A DNA stretch of 64,000 nt from Halobacteriovorax sp. GB3 (GCF_028649655.1 NZ_JAQSLN010000003.1:1302001-1366000), one strand, 5' to 3'; shown: positions 8,741 through 18,301, counted from the first letter of the stretch. Numbers and translations: made by a program. The notes: a model not told the origin generated them from the letters alone.

Positions 8741-9769
8741 CTAATATCGCTTACAAAAGACCGTAGAATTCGATCCAAAAGCATAGAAATAGTCGAAGAC
8801 TTGCTTTAACCAATCGTGCAGATTTGTCCAAGAGACAAATCGATAACTATAGTCGAAGCGAGATAAATAAGATTGATCGCGAGAAATAATTCCTGATGAA
8901 CAAGATTTCATTCTCATCGATAAAAGAAAAATAGCTGAAGAGACTACCTTTAAATCAGAGATTTGATGTCTATTTTCTTTAACTAATCGAATCCCTCTCC
9001 AATAGCTTAATGTATTAACTGAATGCAACGGTAGTTGATGTAAATAGAAATAGTAATATTCTCTCTTATTAGCATCGATGCTAAAATGATTTTGATTATT
9101 TCTAAAGATATCGTCTTGAAAGTTTTCTACAATTTCAAATAGGGCATCACTGAAAAGTGGGTGGAATCGATCAATAAATGAAAAACCATAAGTATTATAA
9201 ACATCAGATGATTCGAGAAAGTTTTTAACAGTATCTAGAAATAAAGACACATCTTTAAGTCGCTCATCTTTTTTTCTAAAAAGTGAAAATGATTTCTTTT
9301 CTTTTTTATTATAAACAAATTGGTCTCTTCTTTTATCAAGAAGTTCTTTATAAGCCTTAATGAGTTCAGATTTATTTTCATAGCGATTCCCTGCATTTTT
9401 CCATACAGTATCTGCCATTTCATTGAGCTCAAGAAGCGTATCCCAATCTACGGCTTTATAGAGATAATCATTGCTCACAAAATGTGTTTCTTTTTCAAGA
9501 TTTTCCCAAGCACCTGAATGATTGAAATGATAAGTCGTCATTTGGGGATTAAGAGCTGCTGAAATTTGATTGCGATAAAGATGACCATCATCAATTAGAG
9601 ATACTAAATCAATATTTCGTTCATTCACTCTTTTAATATGTGATATTTTTTCTTCTTTTACATAATAGATATAGTCTTGAGACTCTGGAGGATCAATAAG
9701 TTCAGCTGCACACGTAAGACCTGGTGCTATCAGAACAATTGAAATAAAAAAGATGCTCAACTTTTTCAT
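8741..9769 (-). CDS. Secreted protein of unknown function
   Basis: I do not recognise the 342-aa product. It has a clear signal peptide (MKKLSIFF..., cleavage likely after TCAA near residue 22). The mature part is rich in Tyr, Asp and Ser, mostly helical in appearance, without a catalytic motif I can name. Three Cys residues in the mature part (one near the C-terminal end) could form a disulphide. A GGAG site lies 6 bases before the ATG. It follows a long leader with two nested hairpins (9785-9857), so its expression may be controlled at RNA level. It lies upstream of, and on the same strand as, the subtilisin-like gene. Confidence 0.6.
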   Translation of the reverse strand: MKKLSIFFISIVLIAPGLTCAAELIDPPESQDYIYYVKEEKISHIKRVNERNIDLVSLIDDGHLYRNQISAALNPQMTTYHFNHSGAWENLEKETHFVSNDYLYKAVDWDTLLELNEMADTVWKNAGNRYENKSELIKAYKELLDKRRDQFVYNKKEKKSFSLFRKKDERLKDVSLFLDTVKNFLESSDVYNTYGFSFIDRFHPLFSDALFEIVENFQDDIFRNNQNHFSIDANKREYYYFYLHQLPLHSVNTLSYWRGIRLVKENRHQISDLKVVSSAIFLLSMRMKSCSSGIISRDQSYLSRFDYSYRFVSWTNLHDWLKQVFDYFYAFGSNSTVFCKRY

Positions 9770-9784
9770 GAATTCTCCAAAAGT

Positions 9785-9857
9785 GAAAATAGGCTCAACA
9801 CCTGTTTAAAACTTACTCAGTTTTAAGAGGGGGGGAGTAGGTATTGAGCCTAATTTC
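9785..9857 (-). promoter_or_regulatory. Structured 5' leader of the 8741-9769 gene
   Basis: Outer arms at 9785-9802 and 9840-9857 pair at 16 of 18 positions, with TAGGCTCAA/TTGAGCCTA perfect. Inside lies a second hairpin, TTAAAACT-gagta-AGTTTTAA, plus a run of seven C in the mRNA sense. The outer stem ends ~8 bases before the GGAG. It matches no riboswitch class I can name. Confidence 0.4.
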
Positions 9858-9924
9858 ATTGTTAAGCTGCAAGACTGATTCCAATCTTTCGATGTTTTGT
9901 TGAGACTAATATAGTGGAGAATTT

Positions 9925-9961
9925 GGTCCATAAACTTAACAAACACTAACATTTATGGACC
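9925..9961. repeat. Perfect 10-bp inverted repeat
   Basis: GGTCCATAAA (9925-9934) and TTTATGGACC (9952-9961) flank a 17-base loop, about 20 bases past the stop of the ATP-grasp gene. It may be a weak terminator (no T-run follows on the minus strand) or a dyad operator upstream of the 8741-9769 gene. Confidence 0.5.
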
Positions 9962-9981
9962 GTTTTAAGAGTATAAAATTA

Positions 9982-11424
9982 CTACGATTCTTTCATTATT
10001 TCACTGATTAATGACTTATCGTTATCCAGTGACTTGAAAAGCTTCATACGAAATTGACCCTTCTTATTCATAAGAGTCTGCGCCATTTTATCAATGGCTA
10101 TAATACTTAGAACTGTTTGAATAAAGCCCTCGATCAGGTCATCAGTACCAATTCCAAGAGAGTTAAAGTCCTTTCTATCCATGAGCATTAATCGAGAAGT
10201 ATCAGAAGACCACTGGTTCTCCCCTAACTTCACAGACAAGTTTGTTCCAAGAACTTCCCAACTCGAAGAGTTTTCATTTAACTCAGGAGCAAGTGCTCCC
10301 TTAGCTCTTCTTGCGTAAATAGCACATGGATAAAATCCCTTAGGAGTTGAGTAAACCATGATTCGCAAGTCAGCGACGTAGATCTTCCCTTTTTTATTTG
10401 GAATTGTACCAATGTGATAGTACTTTCCAGCACTCGATTGAGATGACCAATTATAGTGTCCGATCAATGATTGAATAATGAACTGATCATAAGAGTGCTC
10501 TTCATTCATGAAGGCCTCTAATTCTTTTTCATTCGTAATTGTATAGACACCTTGTCCAGCGTTTGAATACGGGTTTTTAATAACAGCGTATCCACCAAAG
10601 CGCTCAATCCAAAGAGGTACTTCAACCTTACTTACATCGCGAATTGTTTCAGGCATATTGATTTTAAGTCCCGACTCATTAAGTTCAGAGTTGTAAAATT
10701 CGTAGGCCTTATTTGCGACAAGTTTATTTCTTCCACCGGCTAGGCAGACGAGAGTTGAGTTATAGATAAAAGTTTTCGTTACGACAGGAAGTCTATTCCA
10801 TGGCTTTTGTGTTACGTATCGAAAAGCAGCTCTTATAGCGACATCTTCTTCGCCATCAATTTTCACGTAGAGAACACCATCTTTAAAATAAGCGTGTTGC
10901 TCCTCATTGTTAAAGTGAGGAATGAGATAAACTTTCTCTCCAGTTAAGTCTGCAAGAGTTGCAGCATAACCAGAAACTTCCATATAGTTTTTGTCATAAA
11001 TAACAGCGAGAGCACCCTTTGGTAAGCGCTTCTTCTTTTTTAAAGCAGGTAGAAATGAGTTCTCAATAAGAAACTTATAACCTCTATGTTCATCATCATC
11101 TGTTCTTTGTGGCATAGATTTCTGGCCAGATGGACAAGAGTTCGTTTCAAGAACAACCATACTTCTATTACCCTTTTCCGTCGTTACATAGAAAAGGTCA
11201 GCTCCACCCCAATAGAAATGCTTGCTCGTATAATTAAGAATTTCTTGCAAATACTTAGGATCTACTTGAGGATTTAAATGACAATACCTTTCGATAATTC
11301 TTTTGTGATCTAAATTAAAAAAGTGACTTACCATGGCGTGCAATTGAGTATTTAATGCTTTTGGATAGAAGTGATTATCCTGCTCAAAGTCGTTTGGAGT
11401 TACAATTGATACTTCGTTTTTCAT
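9982..11424 (-). CDS. ATP-grasp fold protein, substrate unknown
   Basis: 480 aa, cytoplasmic, no signal peptide. ATP-grasp enzymes ligate a carboxylate to an amine or thiol using ATP. The features seen are a nucleotide-binding strand with Lys (YAVIKNPYSNAGQGVY, ~284-299) and its Gly-rich loop, then IIQSLIGHYNW. A following DLRIMVY strand is of the metal/phosphate-binding type. The N-terminal third has a VLETNSCPSGQKS motif. This arrangement resembles the predicted ligases of uncharacterised peptide or metabolite pathways. It lies 9 bases after the LysR gene, so the two form one operon. The product cannot be named from the sequence. Confidence 0.6.
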   Translation of the reverse strand: MKNEVSIVTPNDFEQDNHFYPKALNTQLHAMVSHFFNLDHKRIIERYCHLNPQVDPKYLQEILNYTSKHFYWGGADLFYVTTEKGNRSMVVLETNSCPSGQKSMPQRTDDDEHRGYKFLIENSFLPALKKKKRLPKGALAVIYDKNYMEVSGYAATLADLTGEKVYLIPHFNNEEQHAYFKDGVLYVKIDGEEDVAIRAAFRYVTQKPWNRLPVVTKTFIYNSTLVCLAGGRNKLVANKAYEFYNSELNESGLKINMPETIRDVSKVEVPLWIERFGGYAVIKNPYSNAGQGVYTITNEKELEAFMNEEHSYDQFIIQSLIGHYNWSSQSSAGKYYHIGTIPNKKGKIYVADLRIMVYSTPKGFYPCAIYARRAKGALAPELNENSSSWEVLGTNLSVKLGENQWSSDTSRLMLMDRKDFNSLGIGTDDLIEGFIQTVLSIIAIDKMAQTLMNKKGQFRMKLFKSLDNDKSLISEIMKES

Positions 11425-11433
11425 AACGGCCTC

Positions 11434-12300
11434 TTATAATTTATTTGTCAGAAGGTCTCTTCCGATTCCTTCATAGCTATTTTTAACAATACCCCAAACA
11501 GAGGTTTGTAATTCTTCAAGTTCACCTAAAACAATTATATTTTTATTATTACAAAATCTTTTCATGGCCACTTCAGGCACAATTGTAAAGGCAAGTTTTT
11601 GCTCTGTGATCATTTGTAGTAAATCAACATCATCAGCTGCGCCAATTGTTTTTGGTGTAATGCCATGCTTAGAAAAGAAAAGTTCTATTTCGTATTTTAA
11701 GTAAGCTTCATTTGTATAGTTAAAGAAAGGGATTTCATTCAAAGATTCGGGAAAACCTTTGATATGCTTTTGGAAACTCTTGTGAGCAACAGCGTAAGTT
11801 TTATTAACTCCTACCCTGTAGCTATTCATCGTTGAAGAGATTGAATCTTTAGAATCGGTAAAAACAATATCAAGTTTCCCCTCTTCTAGATCTGCTAGAA
11901 GGTAGTGCCTCTCACCTTCGTGGATATTTACACTCAACTCGCTCTTTTCAAAAAGAGGAAGAAGCTTACCATAAAGAAAATACTGACTCATATAATAGGT
12001 AACACCGATATCAATCGACTTCTTATGAATTGAAAGATTATTTCTTAGCTCTGCCGTTAAATCACTTCCAAGTGAGAAGATTTTTTGTGCGTACTTGTGT
12101 GCAATCTCACCTCTTTCATTGAGAATGAGGCTTCTATTTTTTCTTTCAAAAAGTTTACAATTTAGAAACTCTTCTAAGAGTTTTATTTGATCACTAATTG
12201 TTGGCTGTGAAACATGAAGACGCTCTGATGCTTCTTTAATTGAACCTAAATTGGCCACAACATAGAAGTAGTAGAGGTGATTAAAATTGAGTCTATCCAT
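11434..12300 (-). CDS. LysR-family regulator, NhaR-like
   Basis: DNA-binding transcription factor of 288 aa. The winged HTH is at residues 1-60 (NHLYYFYVVANLGSIKEA then LHVSQPTISDQI), closest in feel to NhaR, whose N-terminus reads similarly. A linker helix and two co-inducer subdomains follow. It is first in an operon with the ATP-grasp gene, which it probably controls together with itself. The AT-rich divergent gap at 12301-12420 is the likely operator. The ligand is unknown; a Na+ response as in NhaR is not implied. Confidence 0.85.
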   Translation of the reverse strand: MDRLNFNHLYYFYVVANLGSIKEASERLHVSQPTISDQIKLLEEFLNCKLFERKNRSLILNERGEIAHKYAQKIFSLGSDLTAELRNNLSIHKKSIDIGVTYYMSQYFLYGKLLPLFEKSELSVNIHEGERHYLLADLEEGKLDIVFTDSKDSISSTMNSYRVGVNKTYAVAHKSFQKHIKGFPESLNEIPFFNYTNEAYLKYEIELFFSKHGITPKTIGAADDVDLLQMITEQKLAFTIVPEVAMKRFCNNKNIIVLGELEELQTSVWGIVKNSYEGIGRDLLTNKL

Positions 12301-12420
12301 ACCCTACCAATTAACTTAACCCTAATTAATTTAATTATTAAAACGATTTTACCTAATTTATCATCGGCTCAATAATTAGCAAGAGAATTTATCTTTCCCT
12401 TTGGGAAAAAGGAGAAATTA

Positions 12421-12621
12421 ATGAAAATTTTAGCTATTGCCATGATCCTCTCAATTTCAACTCCGGCTCTCTCTAAGACACCGAACTCTTGCAAGAAAGG
12501 ATATACTCCAATCTCTTGTTCGGCAGTCGCGAAAAAACAAAGAGAAGGATTCTGCTGGAAAGGTAAGATTTCCAAGGCAAAAACACAAAAGATTTGCCTT
12601 AAAACTCCTAAGAAAAAGTAA
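12421..12621 (+). CDS. Small secreted cysteine-containing protein
   Basis: 66 aa. A signal peptide (MKILAIAMILSISTPALS) is followed by ~47 basic residues with four Cys, probably two disulphides, and a KKKK-like tail. A textbook AAAGGAG site lies 5 bases before the ATG, and a strong hairpin terminator follows within 11 bases, so this is a self-contained transcription unit despite its size. It is divergent from the LysR gene, with 120 bp between starts. Function is unknown; small basic Cys-rich secreted proteins can be toxins, inhibitors or wall-binding proteins, but nothing here decides. Confidence 0.65.
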   Translation: MKILAIAMILSISTPALSKTPNSCKKGYTPISCSAVAKKQREGFCWKGKISKAKTQKICLKTPKKK

Positions 12622-12631
12622 TTTCTCTCTC

Positions 12632-12655
12632 GGTGCAGGCCCCTTATCCTGCACC
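12632..12655 (+). terminator. Terminator after the small secreted protein
   Basis: Perfect 8-bp stem GGTGCAGG/CCTGCACC with an 8-base loop, followed by ATTTTCTCC. Confidence 0.75.
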
Positions 12656-12807
12656 ATTTTCTCCCCTATTTTTGCGAAGTTTCGCTGTAAATCTCATTAT
12701 TTACTTTTTTTCCAGAAGATAGTGCTCCGAGTGTTGCCAATTGGTGTTTGATCAAGTGAAATGAAGGCAATTTTTATACTATGATGCTCAAAAAAGCAGA
12801 GGTATTT

Positions 12808-14061
12808 ATGACAACAAATAGAGTTGCAATCACTGGTATGGGAACGATTTGTTCTCTTGGACACAACCTTCAAGACGTATGGTCAAATATTAAAGAAGGT
12901 AAACCTGGAATTAGTAAAATTACAGAAGTCGAACTCGACGAAAAACTTGCGATAAAAATTGCAGGAGAAGTTAAGAACTTCTCTCTTTCTGAAGATATTC
13001 TTCCAGCGAAAGAACATGCTCGCTATGACCGCTTTATTCAATTTGCTCTTCACTCTGCTGAAGAAGCTCTAAAGCATGCAGGATTAAAAGAAAACTCTCC
13101 TTACGATAGAGAGAGAATGGGATCAATCCTTGGTGTAGGAATTGGTGGCTTCCCTGAGATTGAAAAAACTGCTAGAAATTTTATTGAAAAGGGACCAAGA
13201 AGAATTGGGCCATTTTTCATTCCGGGTATTATCCCAAATATGACTTCGGGGATGATGAGTATTCAACATAACCTCCAAGGTCTTAACTACTCAATCTCTT
13301 CGGCTTGTGCCTCTGCGGCCCACGCTATTTCAGCATCAGCTTTTGAAATTATGACAGGTCGTCAAGACGTTATGGTTTCAGGTGGTGCTGAAGCCGTTGT
13401 TTGCAATCTTGGTCTTGGTGGGTTTATTTCTATGAGGGCCCTATCGAAGAGACAAGATGAACCAGAGAAAGCTTCTCGCCCATTTGATAAAGACAGAGAT
13501 GGATTTGTTATGGGAGAAGGCGCCGGTATTCTCATTCTTGAAAACCTTGAAAAAGCAAAAGCTCGTGGTGCTACAATTTATGCAGAAATCGTAGGTCACG
13601 GAGCAACAAGTGATGCCTACCACATTTCAGCTCCACACCCAGAAGGTGAAGGTGCTATGAGATGTATGAAAATGGCCTTAAATCACGCGGGAATCAAACC
13701 AGAAGAAGTTGGTTACGTTAATGCACACGGAACATCAACTCCACTTGGAGATGCTGGTGAGACGAATGCAATTAAGAAAACTTTTGGTGAGCACGCTTAC
13801 AATATGGCCGTAAGCTCAACGAAATCAATGACAGGTCACCTTCTTGGTGCTGCTGGTGGAATTGAAACAATCTTCTGTGCCATGGCACTTCACGAAGGTG
13901 TTCTTCCTCCAACAATTAATTTAGATAACCCTGATGAAGCTTGTGATCTCGATTACGTTTCTGAAGGTGCTAGAAAAAAGCAAGTTGAATACGCCCTCAA
14001 TAACTCATTTGGGTTTGGATCAACGAATGCTTCCCTTGTTCTAAAAAGATACGCTGAATAA
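12808..14061 (+). CDS. fabF: 3-oxoacyl-ACP synthase II (KAS II)
   Basis: Elongating condensing enzyme of fatty-acid synthesis, 417 aa. The catalytic C167 (SSACASA), H307 (NAHGTST) and H344 (GHLLGAAG) are all present. The ATG at 12808 has GAGG upstream; an in-frame ATG at 12781 would add nine residues without family support. In many bacteria fabF follows acpP directly; here a 5.9-kb accessory block lies between them. It is followed 14 bases later by glyA, an unusual but clear operon. Confidence 0.95.
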   Translation: MTTNRVAITGMGTICSLGHNLQDVWSNIKEGKPGISKITEVELDEKLAIKIAGEVKNFSLSEDILPAKEHARYDRFIQFALHSAEEALKHAGLKENSPYDRERMGSILGVGIGGFPEIEKTARNFIEKGPRRIGPFFIPGIIPNMTSGMMSIQHNLQGLNYSISSACASAAHAISASAFEIMTGRQDVMVSGGAEAVVCNLGLGGFISMRALSKRQDEPEKASRPFDKDRDGFVMGEGAGILILENLEKAKARGATIYAEIVGHGATSDAYHISAPHPEGEGAMRCMKMALNHAGIKPEEVGYVNAHGTSTPLGDAGETNAIKKTFGEHAYNMAVSSTKSMTGHLLGAAGGIETIFCAMALHEGVLPPTINLDNPDEACDLDYVSEGARKKQVEYALNNSFGFGSTNASLVLKRYAE

Positions 14062-14075
14062 GAATCGGAGAAAAT

Positions 14076-15326
14076 ATGTTTCATAAAAATGCCACTTCAT
14101 TAGAGTCTATGGACGCAGAAATTTTTGCTCTTGTAGGAAAAGAACTTTCTCGCCAAGAAGAAGGTCTAGAACTTATCGCTTCAGAAAACTACGCTTCAAA
14201 AGCTGTGATGGAAGCTCAAGGTTCAATCCTTACAAATAAATATGCAGAAGGTCTGCCAAAGAAGCGCTACTATGGTGGATGTGAATTTGTTGACACTGTT
14301 GAACAACTTGCTATTGATCGCGTTTGCGAACTTTTTGGAGCAAAGTTTGCCAACGTTCAACCGCACTCTGGTTCACAAGCAAATATGGGAACATACTTTG
14401 CTCTTATACAGCCAGGAGACAAAGTGATGGGAATGGATCTTGCTCAAGGTGGTCACCTTACGCACGGTTCACCTGTAAACTTCTCAGGGAAACTTTTCAA
14501 TATCGTTTCTTATGGCCTAGATGAAAAGTCTGAAGAACTTGATTACGATAAAGTGAGAGAGGTCGCTCTTAAAGAAAGGCCAAAACTCATTGTAGCTGGA
14601 GCTTCTGCTTATGCTAGAACCATTGATTTTAAAAAGTTTAGAGAAATCGCAGATGAAGTTGGAGCCTATCTCGTAGTCGATATGGCCCACATTGCAGGAC
14701 TCGTTGCCGCAGGACTTCATCCTTCTCCAGTACCATACGCACACGCTGTAACATCGACAACTCACAAGACACTTCGTGGTCCTCGTGGTGGTATCGTTCT
14801 TACAAATGATGAAGAGCTTGCTAAAAAGATCAACTTTAATATCTTCCCAGGTATTCAAGGTGGTCCTCTTGAGCACGTTATTGCAGCAAAAGCAGTGGCC
14901 TTTAAAGAAGCCCTGACTCCAGAATATAAAGAATATCAACAACAAGTTATCGATAATGCCAAAGCTCTTGCAGCGGCACTTCAATCAGAGGGAATCGATA
15001 TTGTTTCAAACGGAACTGACAATCACTTAGTTCTTCTTAAAACCGATTCAGTAGACCTGACAGGTAAAGTTGCTGAGCAGACTCTTGAGAAAGCTGGAAT
15101 CACTTGTAATAAAAACATGATTCCTGGAGACAAGAGATCTCCTTTTGTTACTTCTGGTGTTCGTCTTGGAACTCCTGCTGTAACAACTCGTGGACTCAAA
15201 GAAGAGCACATGAAGACACTCGCCTCATGGATTTCTAAGGCCCTTAAGAACTCTGAAGATGAGAAGGCCTTGGCCGGCATCAAAGAGGAAGTCCTCAAGC
15301 TTTGCAAAGAGTTCCCTGTTTATTAA
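14076..15326 (+). CDS. glyA: Serine hydroxymethyltransferase
   Basis: PLP enzyme interconverting serine and glycine while charging tetrahydrofolate with one carbon. The 416 aa is normal. The PLP lysine is K231 in [13 protein letters not shown], and the family [11 protein letters not shown] and [10 protein letters not shown] blocks are present. A GGAG site lies 7 bases before the ATG. It is co-transcribed with fabF and ended by a terminator. Confidence 0.96.
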   Translation: MFHKNATSLESMDAEIFALVGKELSRQEEGLELIASENYASKAVMEAQGSILTNKYAEGLPKKRYYGGCEFVDTVEQLAIDRVCELFGAKFANVQPHSGSQANMGTYFALIQPGDKVMGMDLAQGGHLTHGSPVNFSGKLFNIVSYGLDEKSEELDYDKVREVALKERPKLIVAGASAYARTIDFKKFREIADEVGAYLVVDMAHIAGLVAAGLHPSPVPYAHAVTSTTHKTLRGPRGGIVLTNDEELAKKINFNIFPGIQGGPLEHVIAAKAVAFKEALTPEYKEYQQQVIDNAKALAAALQSEGIDIVSNGTDNHLVLLKTDSVDLTGKVAEQTLEKAGITCNKNMIPGDKRSPFVTSGVRLGTPAVTTRGLKEEHMKTLASWISKALKNSEDEKALAGIKEEVLKLCKEFPVY

Positions 15327-15340
15327 ATAAAATACTCAAA

Positions 15341-15367
15341 AGGCCTCCACAATAATGGGGGCTTTTT
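15341..15367 (+). terminator. Terminator after glyA
   Basis: AGGCCTCC and GGGGGCTT pair around an 8-base loop (two G-U pairs), followed by TTTTTC. Confidence 0.75.
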
Positions 15368-15473
15368 CTTTTTCACCCTTAGTTTCTAAGTACTTAGCTA
15401 TCTATATTTTTTGCTTTTCCCTTGCCTAAATCGCTGCTTCTAGGTAAAACTCATAAACTTAGAGGAAACATTT

Positions 15474-15971
15474 ATGCACTGCCCAGTTTGTAACGCCCAA
15501 GATACAAAAGTTATTGATTCAAGATTACTTCTTGAAGGTCAGACGATTCGTCGTCGTAGGAAGTGTTGTAATTGTGATAATCGCTTCACGACATATGAAA
15601 AGATACAAATTCAAATGCCAGAGATCGTCAAAAACGATGGCCGTCGTGAAAATTACAACCGTGAAAAAATTCTTAAAGGTCTTAAGAAGGCCTGTCAAAA
15701 GAGACCAATCACAACAAAACAAATCAATTCATTAATCGATACAGTAGAAAGAGAGATTATCAGTAAATATCCTGATGAGGCTCCAGCTAACCAAATTGGA
15801 AAGTTAACAATGAGTAAGCTCTATGAACTGGACCCAGTAAGTTATGTTCGTTTTGCTTCTTTCTACTGGAACTACAAAAATATCGAATCATTTATTTCCA
15901 GTTTACAAAAAGACATCGCCTCAATCGAGACGTGTGATGATAAAGGATGTGACCGTGACCAGCTTCAGTAA
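15474..15971 (+). CDS. nrdR: Transcriptional repressor NrdR
   Basis: Zinc-ribbon/ATP-cone repressor of ribonucleotide reductase genes. Zinc ligands are C3, C6, C31 and C34; the basic TIRRRRKC stretch and the ATP-cone (~49-139) follow. The 165 aa includes a slightly extended acidic/Cys tail. It overlaps nusB, an arrangement common in bacteria (nrdR near rib/nusB genes). A GAGG site lies 8 bases before the ATG. No nrd gene or NrdR box pair was seen in this window. Confidence 0.94.
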   Translation: MHCPVCNAQDTKVIDSRLLLEGQTIRRRRKCCNCDNRFTTYEKIQIQMPEIVKNDGRRENYNREKILKGLKKACQKRPITTKQINSLIDTVEREIISKYPDEAPANQIGKLTMSKLYELDPVSYVRFASFYWNYKNIESFISSLQKDIASIETCDDKGCDRDQLQ

Positions 15972-16428
15972 CAAAACAGTTGCTAGAGATTATGCTTTCA
16001 AATTTCTCTATAAGCACCAATTGAATGAGTTTTCAGATCTTCGTGAAACTCTTTTAAAAAGCAAAGAAGCATTTACTTTAGCTGTCGACGAATTCGATAT
16101 TAGTTACGTTGAAAGAGATAAAGAACATCCTCAAAACGATCTTACGCCAAATGCTAAAAACTATGGTGTACGCCTTATTGCAGGTGTTCTTGAAAATCTT
16201 CCAGAATTACAAGAAATCATAAAACCCAAGTTAAAAAGAAGTTTCAACTCTCTTGAGAAAGTAGATGCGACAATTTTACTTGTAGCAATTTTTGAAATGA
16301 AAGACATCTCAGAGACTCCATATAAAGTTACTATAAACGAGGCCATTGAAATGGCCAAGAAATATGGAACAGCAGAAGCAGCTCGCTTTGTTAATGCAAT
16401 CCTCGATAAAGTTAGTAAGGAACTATGA
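15937..16428 (+). CDS. nusB: Transcription antitermination factor NusB
   Basis: RNA-binding helical protein that, with NusE/S10, supports rRNA antitermination. The RDYAFKFLYKHQ start and the C-terminal TINEAIEMAKKYG...FVNAILDKV block are typical. The start is uncertain: ATG at 15937 gives 163 aa, while GTG at 15955 has a better AAGGA site 8 bases away and would overlap nrdR by only 17 bases. Either way it is coupled to nrdR, and its stop overlaps the next gene as ATGA. Confidence 0.88.
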   Translation: MIKDVTVTSFSNKTVARDYAFKFLYKHQLNEFSDLRETLLKSKEAFTLAVDEFDISYVERDKEHPQNDLTPNAKNYGVRLIAGVLENLPELQEIIKPKLKRSFNSLEKVDATILLVAIFEMKDISETPYKVTINEAIEMAKKYGTAEAARFVNAILDKVSKEL

Positions 16429-16796
16429 ACCAAGTTTTCTCAAAGCTTCAAACAGAACTCATGCCAGGCGTGGCCGGACTTATCTGGGTAACAGAACTCC
16501 CTCTAACGAAAAGACCGGCCGGCCATAAAGAACTCGACTATTTCTTTGATGGCCTTCTTACAAGATTTGAAGAACAAGGAAATGAAGAGCAATCGAGCTC
16601 TTGCACCTTCTTCTCGACTGAATCATTTGGTGAGAATTTTTCTCTTGCTCATGTACATGGCGAGAACAAAGAAATTGAAAATCAAATCAACAATCTTGCC
16701 TCACTCTTTCCTAAAGAGGGGGACATCCTTATCTTCAATCCAGAAGGTCTTAAGTTCAATTTTTCAAAAAAAAGACTTCGACAAATCACCTTGTAA
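16425..16796 (+). CDS. Small protein of unknown function after nusB
   Basis: 123 aa, cytoplasmic, not recognised. It begins in the ATGA overlap with nusB, so it is translated from the same mRNA, which argues that it is real. The sequence reads as an alpha/beta fold with a conserved-looking AHVHGEN segment near residue 75 and a basic C-terminal end (KKRLRQI). No catalytic motif can be assigned. Confidence 0.55.
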   Translation: MNQVFSKLQTELMPGVAGLIWVTELPLTKRPAGHKELDYFFDGLLTRFEEQGNEEQSSSCTFFSTESFGENFSLAHVHGENKEIENQINNLASLFPKEGDILIFNPEGLKFNFSKKRLRQITL

Positions 16797-16855
16797 TTTT
16801 GACTACTTAAAAAGAAAAACTAAAAAAGTCGGTCTTTTTAGCCGATAATATTGTC

Positions 16856-18301
16856 GTGCGCTTAGTAATCGTTATTTTTCTATTTATTCTACAAAGTTGT
16901 GGCCATCATAATGTCATCAATTTTCGTATGCCCTCCTCTTTCAAGGAGAGCAAGATTGCTGTGCTAGGTGATCTAGAGGGAAATCTCAATCGCTTTGAAG
17001 ACTTCATTAATAAAACTGACACCCTCTATCGCTCAGAAGACGGAAAGCTCAATCTTATTGGAGACAAAAAATTTGTCTTTCTTGGTGATGTCATGGATCG
17101 AGGTCCTGGTTCTCTTCGAATTATGAACGATCTCATTCATCTAAAAAAGAAATATCCAAACCAAGTAACGATCATCCTTGGAAACCGCGATATTAATAAA
17201 TTAAAAATTATGTCTCTTATGGACAAGTTTTTAAATAAGCCTGTACCTGAAATTGTTCTTCCTTGGTACAAAGAAGTTTTTGAAAAAGACTATGGATTTA
17301 AAATTCCAAAGCATCTAAATACGAAGGGTGTTCAAAAGTTTGTTCAACGCTATGATACACCTCTTCTTCGCTTTAAGGCCTTTTTGGCAGGAATGAATGC
17401 TCCGAAAGCTTTTGAGTATAGAAAAGAAGAATTAAAGATTCTCGTTCCAACGAGAACAATTGACGATAACTTTGTCTTTGCCTCTTTTTTAAATGACTAT
17501 GAAGAAGGTGGAATTTTAAGGGAGTATTTAAAACTAGGACAACTTGCAAAAATAATCGATGGAAATCTCTTTGTTCACGGAGCAGTCACTGACAATAATA
17601 TTGGCTATGTTCCAGGTAATTTTTTTCACTTTAAAGATCCTCGTGAATGGATATCAAAGCTTAATCAATGGGCCAAAAGTGAGATTAATGACTGGTTTAA
17701 AGATTCTTCCAAAGGTGCAGATCTTCTTGTCTATCATGCCCCTAAAAAAGGAACGATTCAAAACGAACAAAGTGTTATCTATGGACGCTATTCTGATGAA
17801 GAGGGTAACCCTCACTCCCCACGTCGAAAGCTTATTAAAAAGCTTCAAAGCGCTGGAATCCATCGAATTATTGTAGGTCACACACCAACGGGAGACTATC
17901 CCATTCTTCTTAGAAAACCTAATTTTGAAGTCGTACTTGCTGACAGTTCATTCAGTTCTACAGATCATGCTTCAAAAATTATCATCCAAGGTGAAGATGT
18001 CTATATTGAAACCGAAAATAAAGAAGGGTCGAAATTAATTGTTCATTCCAATGTGAATGAGACAATGAATCCAATTGGGATGAAAACAAGAGATGGGCAT
18101 AGAATTATTGGACGCTTTGAGAATAGTGATGATCTTCTTGCTCTAAAAGTAGAAGGAAAAGGTCGAAAATTTACGACACAATATTTAAAAGAGTCGGCAT
18201 TAGATCTAGCAGAAAGGGGCCTTGTTGAAGCATTTGAACAACGCTTAAAAGACCCCTGTACTAAAATTATGAAAATATTTTTAAAGAAAGATTCTATTTA
18301 A
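16856..18301 (+). CDS. Lipoprotein metallophosphoesterase
   Basis: 481-aa calcineurin-like phosphoesterase, membrane-anchored. The N-terminus MRLVIVIFLFILQSC carries a lipobox with the acylated Cys at residue 15. Metal-binding blocks in order: GDLEGN (~38), GDVMDRG (~77), GNRD (~103), VHGA (~240) and GHTPTG (~342). The pattern resembles PPP-type phosphatases. The GTG at 16856 gives exactly the lipoprotein signal; a TTG five bases earlier is out of frame. The substrate is unknown. It converges with the methyltransferase gene, overlapping by 8 bases at the stops. Confidence 0.85.
   Translation: MRLVIVIFLFILQSCGHHNVINFRMPSSFKESKIAVLGDLEGNLNRFEDFINKTDTLYRSEDGKLNLIGDKKFVFLGDVMDRGPGSLRIMNDLIHLKKKYPNQVTIILGNRDINKLKIMSLMDKFLNKPVPEIVLPWYKEVFEKDYGFKIPKHLNTKGVQKFVQRYDTPLLRFKAFLAGMNAPKAFEYRKEELKILVPTRTIDDNFVFASFLNDYEEGGILREYLKLGQLAKIIDGNLFVHGAVTDNNIGYVPGNFFHFKDPREWISKLNQWAKSEINDWFKDSSKGADLLVYHAPKKGTIQNEQSVIYGRYSDEEGNPHSPRRKLIKKLQSAGIHRIIVGHTPTGDYPILLRKPNFEVVLADSSFSSTDHASKIIIQGEDVYIETENKEGSKLIVHSNVNETMNPIGMKTRDGHRIIGRFENSDDLLALKVEGKGRKFTTQYLKESALDLAERGLVEAFEQRLKDPCTKIMKIFLKKDSI

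Noticed and set aside
9828-9834. Run of seven G as a possible phase-variable tract
   Set aside because: It is in a non-coding leader, not in a coding frame or promoter spacer that I can identify; kept only as part of the structured leader.
12369-12575. 68-codon minus-strand frame opposite the small secreted protein
   Set aside because: The plus-strand frame has a signal peptide, strong ribosome site and terminator; the minus frame has none.
14517-14984. 155-codon minus-strand frame inside glyA
   Set aside because: It lies wholly within glyA, whose protein motifs are intact. The antisense product is Cys/Phe/Ile-rich with no signal or family.
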